A DNA stretch of 28,943 nucleotides, taken from positions 1-28,943 of the forward strand of contig SFIE01000029.1 of NCBI GenBank assembly GCA_004555405.1. Reading direction: 5' to 3'. This DNA comes from Subdoligranulum sp. GTDB lineage: Bacteria; Bacillota; Clostridia; Oscillospirales; Ruminococcaceae. The notes under the pieces are model-generated. The model saw only the letters and a list, made by a program, of their open reading frames with translations. It was not told the origin of the DNA and did no database searches. Made by a program: the position numbers and the translations under genes. Shown here piece after piece: positions 28,521 to 28,943 of this stretch (the first letter of the stretch is position 1; each line of letters opens with the position of its first letter).

Positions 28521-28658
28521 ATGGAACGCAACAACCGCAAGCCGCAGCCACGAACAACAGAGAAAGGAAGGTACTTATCATGGCAAACCAGATTTTTATG
28601 CGTGTTAACGAAGTGGCCGAGGAACTGGGCGTATCGATACCCTACGCCTACAAGCTGA
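28521..28658 (+). CDS. Possible 45-aa leader ORF overlapping xis
   Basis: AAGGAGG at 28509-28515 is one of the strongest ribosome binding sites in this region. It is spaced five bases from the ATG at 28521, whose frame (MERNNRKPQPRTTEKGRYLS onward) runs 45 codons and overlaps the xis start in another frame. Its translation could modulate access to the xis site. Its only support is the binding site and start; the later part may not be selected. Confidence 0.3.
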   Translation: MERNNRKPQPRTTEKGRYLSWQTRFLCVLTKWPRNWAYRYPTPTS

Positions 28659-28771
28659 TTCGCCAGTTGAACGAGGAATTGGCCAAAACCGGGTGCATCA
28701 CAATTTCCGGGCGGATTGACCGCAAGTTCTTCCACGAGAAGTTCTACGGTACAAGAAACGAGAAAGACTGA
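28580..28771 (+). CDS. Excisionase-type DNA-binding protein
   Basis: The 63-residue product has the winged-helix excisionase/MerR-like pattern FMRVNEVAEELGVSIPYAYKLIRQLNEEL, with a C-terminal wing (ISGRIDRKFFHEKFYG). Such small proteins bend DNA and steer the integrase toward excision. AAGGAAGG precedes the ATG at 28580. An in-frame ATG at 28517 sits one base from its putative site and is less likely. The integrase gene begins 15 bp after the stop, so the two form one transcript. Confidence 0.85.
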   Translation: MANQIFMRVNEVAEELGVSIPYAYKLIRQLNEELAKTGCITISGRIDRKFFHEKFYGTRNEKD

Positions 28772-28786
28772 AGGGGGGGAGCAATC

Positions 28787-28943
28787 ATGGCAGCGTTTAA
28801 GAACAAGAACAACGGTACCTGGTATGTGCAGTTCCGCTATACCGACTGGAAAGGTGAGCGTCAGCAGAAACTCAAGCGTGGTTTTGCCACAAAGAAGGAG
28901 GCGCTGGCCTGGGAACGTGAGTTCCTGATGCAGAAACAGGCGG
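28787..28943 (+). CDS. Tyrosine integrase, N-terminal part (runs off the window)
   Basis: Only the first 52 codons are present. MAAFKNKNNGTWYVQFRYTD followed by GFATKKEALAWEREF is the AP2-like arm-binding domain that begins many phage and ICE integrases of the Tn916/lambda type. In these enzymes the core-binding and catalytic domains (R-H-R-Y) come later and lie outside this window. A G-rich ribosome binding site precedes the ATG at 28787. The order repressor, xis, int next to guaA supports an integrated element. Confidence 0.85.
   Translation, partial: MAAFKNKNNGTWYVQFRYTDWKGERQQKLKRGFATKKEALAWEREFLMQKQA

Overview
The window is a 28.9 kb chromosomal segment from a GC-rich, low-G+C-phylum (Firmicutes) anaerobe. 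The best fit is a gut Clostridia of the Oscillospirales/Ruminococcaceae type (Faecalibacterium, Gemmiger or Subdoligranulum-like). This is inferred from the gene order dgt-dnaG-rpoD, strong AGGAGG ribosome binding sites, a Firmicutes-type S12 with an N-terminal insertion, a zinc-type L31 and a butyrate-pathway hbd gene. No species can be assigned from the sequence alone.

Left part (1-4340): the tail of an unknown gene and an AT-richer orphan gene coupled to it by an ATGA overlap run rightward. They converge, through a strong bidirectional terminator, on a leftward pair made of an NCS2 purine permease and comM/yifB. The permease leader contains one copy of an 84-bp dispersed repeat; the second copy follows yigZ.

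Middle (4390-10398): a phosphohexomutase, rpmE with a long structured leader, and yigZ/IMPACT come first. The macromolecular-synthesis cluster dgt, dnaG and rpoD (primary sigma factor) follows.

Information-processing core (10465-24342): rpoD is followed directly by rpoB-rpoC, then rpsL, rpsG, fusA and tuf. The primary sigma factor, the beta and beta' subunits, two 30S proteins and both main elongation factors therefore lie in one colinear 14 kb block. Clear internal promoters precede rpoB and rpsL, and a terminator follows rpoC. The usual rplKAJL genes before rpoB and the L7Ae-like gene between rpoC and rpsL are not there. rpsL, fusA and tuf use more GCT/CGT codons than their neighbours, as very highly expressed genes do.

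Right part (24343-28943): after tandem terminators behind tuf comes a 680-bp region with an unusual overlapping-hairpin structure and three Rex-box-like palindromes. It leads into a standalone hbd gene (NAD-dependent 3-hydroxybutyryl-CoA dehydrogenase). guaA (GMP synthase) follows. Immediately downstream of guaA, a known integration hotspot, begins the control module of an integrative element: a leftward XRE repressor, and a rightward excisionase and tyrosine integrase that runs off the window.

I did not find a clearly new multi-gene system. The most informative non-coding signals are the Rex-like operator cluster, the dispersed repeat pair, the overlapping hairpins before hbd and the guaA-linked element.
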